Source of the DNA: an uncultured Clostridia bacterium
GTDB lineage: Bacteria > Bacillota > Clostridia > TANB77 > CAG-508
Reading direction: 5' to 3'
Assembly: GCA_944386315.1 (NCBI GenBank)
Contig: CALXAS010000048.1
Location: 1 to 10,198, forward strand
Length of the DNA stretch: 10,198 nt
Positions 6,981 through 10,198 of this stretch are shown here, piece by piece. The notes under the pieces were generated by a model. The model saw only the letters and a list, made by a program, of their open reading frames with translations, ran no database searches and was not told the origin of the DNA. A program made the position numbers and the translations under genes. Each line of letters opens with the position of its first letter. Position 1 is the first letter of the stretch.

Positions 6981-7409
6981 CTACACTTGTTCAAATAATA
7001 AATATTTGATTTGATTTGTTTTTTCGTGGTATTCTTTTTGTGTACAAGAAAATGACATACTACGATAATTTTTTAAAAACATATCTTCTCCTAAACTTTG
7101 TATTTTTTCCATACTCACAGCTTTATCTGCTTCTAGAAATTTTACATCTATTTTTATGGAGTTCGTATCATTTTCTATATATAACCCTTCCTCATCTTTT
7201 TCTACTTGATTTTGCTCATTATCATTACTTGCCTTATTCATTAAAGTCATTAAACTAGAGCCTAATATTTGATTGGTTGTATAGCTTTCGTATTCTTGGT
7301 TATTTTTTTGCACTTGTGCTATACCTACCTGATAATTGTAGTATAAATAGGAAAAGATAAGAACTAAGATGATAATACTACCACATAAAATGAGAAATGT
7401 TTTCTTCAT
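6981..7409 (-). CDS. Pilin-like protein lacking the MENASKAL start
   Basis: The protein has 142 residues. MKKTFLILCGSIIILVLIFS gives an uncleaved-anchor or signal-like helix (about 4-25) in place of the MENASKAL start. The rest still resembles its neighbours: GSSLMTLMNKASNDN matches their G-S-x-hydrophobic segment, and the C-terminal FSCTQKEYHEKTNQI matches their F-x-C-T-x3-Y motif. This suggests the same fold with a replaced N-terminus. The middle is acidic and Lys-rich. The Cys in LCGS sits in the hydrophobic segment, but the context (ILC-G) is not a good lipobox. The ATG at 7409 has an AAGGAAG site 7 nt upstream. An 84-nt T-rich gap separates it from the preceding gene. The role is inferred as a minor pilin-like component. 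Confidence 0.62.
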   Translation of the reverse strand: MKKTFLILCGSIIILVLIFSYLYYNYQVGIAQVQKNNQEYESYTTNQILGSSLMTLMNKASNDNEQNQVEKDEEGLYIENDTNSIKIDVKFLEADKAVSMEKIQSLGEDMFLKNYRSMSFSCTQKEYHEKTNQIKYLLFEQV

Positions 7410-7493
7410 ATTGCATCTTCCTTTTTATTATAACATTATTGCTTTTATTTTGCAATGACTTTTTTTTATATTTTTTTAGCAAATCTTACAAAT

Positions 7494-8003
7494 TTAATTG
7501 TCTGAAAAAGCGACGTACATTACTCTTCCTGTCTTAGTACTATATAATAAATTGGTACATACAAAATATTTCGTTTGGGTTTGTTTTCCATTTTCATCTG
7601 CTACCAAACTATTATTCTGTATTAAAGTTTGATATACACTGGTATCTTGTTTTTCTAATTTAGTAATCGTACTTCCTCCTATTTTTATATCTACCTGTAC
7701 ATAATTTGTGTTTTCGTTATAGCCTGTTTCTCCTTGTAATTCATTTTCTATATTACTTTGTTTTGCAAAATTTGCTACAGATACAATATCATGAATAGTC
7801 ACTTGTATAGTTTGACCATCTATTTGTCCATAATATTTTGTAAAATTATTATTAAATTCTGCTACTTGTCTTTCTTGCATTTGTGCTACTGTTGTTTGAC
7901 TAAAACTCGAAAGGGTATTAAAAATAACAACTGCAACGGTAATAATCATAAGCCCTAATAAGACGGCAGCAGATATTAATAATGCCTTTGATGCATTTTC
8001 CAT
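7494..8003 (-). CDS. MENASKAL pilin-like protein
   Basis: The protein has 169 residues. MENASKALLISAAVLLGLMI enters a membrane helix (about 8-30) at once. A polar helix with AQMQERQVAEFNNNFTKYYG follows, then IHDIVSVANFAKQSN, and a C-terminal FVCTNLLYSTKTGRV motif containing its only Cys. These elements line up with the other small proteins of the operon. The architecture (N-terminal helix plus small exported domain) is that of a type IV-pilin-like or pseudopilin-like protein, but the leader peptide expected by prepilin peptidase is missing. ATG 8003 has a strong GGAAGGGAG site 4-5 nt upstream, and the gene begins 55 nt after the previous stop codon. Confidence 0.67.
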   Translation of the reverse strand: MENASKALLISAAVLLGLMIITVAVVIFNTLSSFSQTTVAQMQERQVAEFNNNFTKYYGQIDGQTIQVTIHDIVSVANFAKQSNIENELQGETGYNENTNYVQVDIKIGGSTITKLEKQDTSVYQTLIQNNSLVADENGKQTQTKYFVCTNLLYSTKTGRVMYVAFSDN

Positions 8004-8058
8004 TTTTCTCCCTTCCTTCCTTTTTTAGTCAAACAAATTTGAATAGATTGTACTTTGT

Positions 8059-8688
8059 TTAAGTGGATGTAAATTTCATTAAAGTAATTCTTCCTGTTGG
8101 TTCATCATATCCTACTTGTGTACATCGAAAACCTTTTGTCCTCATTTCTGTTTGTTCCGCTTTAAGAGTAACATATTTTGTAATAACTGCCTGTGCTTCT
8201 GAAAGCTTTCCTGTACTATTATTATCTTTAAATAGTTGTTGTAATTCATTTGTTCTCATAGCAGATAAGTCACTAATTCTTTTTCCACAATAGGAAACAT
8301 TTGCATATTCTTCTATTTTATCCTGCAGATTACTTAGCTCATTTTGCAATTGCTGTGCAGAATAGGTTCCACTTGCAAAATAAGTACCAATATTTTCTGT
8401 AATGGTTACTTCCATTTCAATTTCTGGATAACCTTTTTCTGCTGCTTCTTTTCTATTATAATCTTCCATTTTATTCGCTAGCGACAAAATTTCACTTCCG
8501 TATAAATTATTTCTGTTATATACATCGTATTGCTTATTAAATTCTGCCGCTTGCTCAATAATTTCTGCTTCTTCATCTGCATTTTGTACAGTAACTATGT
8601 TGTTATAAAAGAAAACTAAAAGGGTAATGACTAATAGGGCTATAAATATGCCACCTGCCATAATGAGTGCTTTAGATGCATTTTCCAT
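8059..8688 (-). CDS. MENASKAL pilin-like protein, first after the platform gene
   Basis: The protein has 209 residues. MENASKALIMAGGIFIALLV and the next residues form a single membrane helix (about 8-29). The exported part begins with an acidic helix (ADEEAEIIEQAAEFNKQYDVY), then LYGSEILSLANKMEDYN, a predicted coiled-coil-like segment (QQLQNELSNLQDKIEEYA) that is an insertion compared with its paralogues, and a C-terminal FRCTQVGYDEPTGRI. Two Cys (in SYCGKR and FRCT) could form a disulfide. ATG 8688 follows the platform gene stop by only 17 nt, with AGGTGAGGA just upstream, which shows they are in one operon. The pilin-like role is inferred from architecture and from the T2SSF neighbour. Confidence 0.68.
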   Translation of the reverse strand: MENASKALIMAGGIFIALLVITLLVFFYNNIVTVQNADEEAEIIEQAAEFNKQYDVYNRNNLYGSEILSLANKMEDYNRKEAAEKGYPEIEMEVTITENIGTYFASGTYSAQQLQNELSNLQDKIEEYANVSYCGKRISDLSAMRTNELQQLFKDNNSTGKLSEAQAVITKYVTLKAEQTEMRTKGFRCTQVGYDEPTGRITLMKFTST

Positions 8689-8705
8689 TTTTCCTCACCT
8701 TTTTC

Positions 8706-10198
8706 TTATAAACTAGCTGACATAGAACTAAAGGACGATGTCATACTGGTTAGTCCAATAAATACTAATGGTATAATTAAATATCCTACAAATAATAGTA
8801 TCATTGGTGCAAATCCAATGGCTTTTCCAATCATTCCTTTTCTTGAAATTAATCTTTCGTTAGATTCTTTTCTCTTTTCCTGATAATAATCTCTTTCTGT
8901 ATCTAACTCGTCAAAAGCATCTGTGATTGGTATTTTTTCTACTGCTGCTTGCAAACTTTCAATAATACGAATAAACTGTGGATAAGTAACATCTTCTTTC
9001 ATAGCCTCTAATGCTTCCCATGCACCACTTTCGTAGTTATTTACGCATTTACTGATTGGATCTTTGAAAATATTAGAATATCTTTCTAGCCATTCTAGTA
9101 TAATTTCTACATTTACTCTCTCAATTCTCATTAGCATTAGAATAATGGTCTGGAACTGCATAATCTCATCTTCCATCTCTAACTGCCTCATTTTTGTTTG
9201 GAAAATAAGCATCCAAATTGGCATCATATAAGCAATTAAAGCAATTACCATGGAGCCTAACACTTCTAGCCAACTTAAATATTCACTATTTACAATTGCA
9301 ATTTTTTCCATAATTCTTTCTGCTGCAGTTTGAATTTCATCATCTGTACTTTCTAAGTAAACATCATCTACAATTCCTCTTGTCATAGCTCTTTCTATAT
9401 CTGCTTGTTCTAATGGATTTTGGTTTTTAAATCTATCTATGTATTTATTATCTGATTCTGTTACTTCCATTGCCGCTAGTTCATCTTTTTCCGACATTTG
9501 TCCTATAATATCATAAGTTTGTGTCGGTTCTGTATAAACATTGTTAATGGCTAATTGGTGCATTTGTCCAAATAAAAACAAGGAGACAAAGAAAGATACA
9601 ATGCACAGTAAGATACGATTTATATAAATCCATTGGATTTTGTCTTTACTTGCTGCATTTTTCATCATGGTTTTTATTTTTCTGTCTTCTTTCGTACCTT
9701 CTTTTGGTATAAATAAGTCTACTACTTTTTTTACAATTTTAATTCTATATAATTTTTCTTGCCATGGGTTTTCCGTATTTTTCGTATTTTTTGCTGTAGA
9801 ACCATTGTCTTTTAATTTTCTTGTTAAAACGTAACAAACAAAAGTAGCTACTAAAATAAGGATTTGTACTAACATTCCGCCTTTGCCATTATAAAAACTT
9901 TCCACAAAACTAAACTGTGAAATTGCCCAGTTTTTAATTGGCTCTAAGCATAACATTGGAACAATAGCAATTACAGATAAACTTTGAAAAACATAGTCTA
10001 ATTTATCTCTTTTTAAAATTTCTAGTTGCATTTCTTGTGTAATATTATTCAAATTCTTTAGATAAAGAGATGCTCCATCTACTTTTCTATCACCAAATTC
10101 TTTTGTTAAATAGGAAACACCTGCAAATTCTTTTAAGTAACTATTTGGTGCTACATCATAATATTTTTCTAGTTCTGATTCTGGATCATTAGAAATTA
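8706..10198 (-). CDS. T2SSF-domain (TadB/TadC-like) inner-membrane platform protein, 5' end cut by window edge
   Basis: The frame is open to the right edge, so 496 residues are visible and the true start lies outside; a TTG at 10052 is internal, not the start. Platform proteins of type II secretion, type IV pilus and Tad machines anchor the assembly ATPase and the fibre base in the cytoplasmic membrane. About five hydrophobic segments are seen, near visible residues 68-90, 108-128, 193-213, 314-334 and 460-483. Between the last two is a cytoplasmic helical bundle typical of a T2SSF domain (about 340-455, with DEIMQFQTIILMLMRIE and the ERDYYQEKRKESNERLISRKG region). The piece before the first segment (KYYDVAPNSYLKEFAGVSYL, then LTKEFGDRKV) looks like the end of another such bundle. 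It would therefore be a two-domain or fused TadB-TadC-like protein. The ATPase gene is probably further upstream, off the window. Confidence 0.78.
   Translation of the reverse strand, partial: ISNDPESELEKYYDVAPNSYLKEFAGVSYLTKEFGDRKVDGASLYLKNLNNITQEMQLEILKRDKLDYVFQSLSVIAIVPMLCLEPIKNWAISQFSFVESFYNGKGGMLVQILILVATFVCYVLTRKLKDNGSTAKNTKNTENPWQEKLYRIKIVKKVVDLFIPKEGTKEDRKIKTMMKNAASKDKIQWIYINRILLCIVSFFVSLFLFGQMHQLAINNVYTEPTQTYDIIGQMSEKDELAAMEVTESDNKYIDRFKNQNPLEQADIERAMTRGIVDDVYLESTDDEIQTAAERIMEKIAIVNSEYLSWLEVLGSMVIALIAYMMPIWMLIFQTKMRQLEMEDEIMQFQTIILMLMRIERVNVEIILEWLERYSNIFKDPISKCVNNYESGAWEALEAMKEDVTYPQFIRIIESLQAAVEKIPITDAFDELDTERDYYQEKRKESNERLISRKGMIGKAIGFAPMILLFVGYLIIPLVFIGLTSMTSSFSSMSASL

Noticed and set aside
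7427..7455. Promoter on the minus strand before the gene at 6981-7409 (TTGCAA-N17-TATAAT with extended TG)
   Set aside because: The match is good by eye, but the start would fall within the GGAAG of the ribosome binding site. It is kept only as a weak possibility.
7438..7456. ATTGC/GCAAT hairpin followed by a T-run in the 7410-7493 gap
   Set aside because: The T-run is on the plus strand while all nearby genes are on the minus strand, and the stem is only 5 bp.
8706..10052. Platform gene beginning at TTG 10052
   Set aside because: The same frame stays open for 48 further codons to the window edge with sensible coding sequence, and no ribosome binding site precedes the TTG.

Overview
The window looks like chromosomal DNA of a low-GC, endospore-forming member of the Clostridia. 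This rests on the strong A+T bias, AGA/AAA-rich codon use, GGAGG-type ribosome binding sites, sigma-A, sigma-H and sigma-G style promoters, and two sporulation genes (spoVG and spoIVB). An uncultured gut lineage is plausible, but that is inference.

Left part (1-3260): the 5' end of spoVG (minus strand, running off the left edge) is divergent from murC (plus strand). The shared intergenic region carries a convincing sigma-H promoter for spoVG, an 8-bp-arm inverted repeat at its predicted transcription start, and a good sigma-A promoter for murC. murC converges on spoIVB. The two genes share one long palindromic terminator whose 31-nt arms contain both stop codons. spoIVB, which encodes the sporulation signalling serine peptidase, is in two reading frames. 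All its domains and catalytic motifs are present, but a +1 shift is needed at a CTT CGG A site. This could be a disabling mutation, an assembly error or a programmed frameshift.

Right part (3367-10198, all minus strand): seven tightly packed genes plus a membrane platform gene cut by the right edge form a type IV pilus/Tad-like operon. Transcription enters from beyond the right edge. The order is: a T2SSF-domain (TadB/TadC-like) inner-membrane platform protein, two MENASKAL-type pilin-like proteins, a related protein without that signature, a third MENASKAL protein that is short and Ser/Gly-tailed, a MENAVEA-type protein, a TadE-like pseudopilin-like protein, and a 546-residue membrane-anchored distal protein with a Cys/His-rich C-terminal region. 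An intra-operon terminator-like hairpin precedes the last gene, and a terminator follows it. A small palindrome that may be a REP-like element lies between the last stop codon and that terminator.

The pilus-like operon is the most likely candidate for an under-described system. At least four small proteins share an N-terminal membrane helix, a mid-protein G-S-x-[hydrophobic] motif and a C-terminal F-x-C-T-type motif. None shows a normal prepilin-peptidase leader. The likely ATPase and peptidase genes are outside the window, so the type of machine is inferred from the platform protein and the overall pattern.
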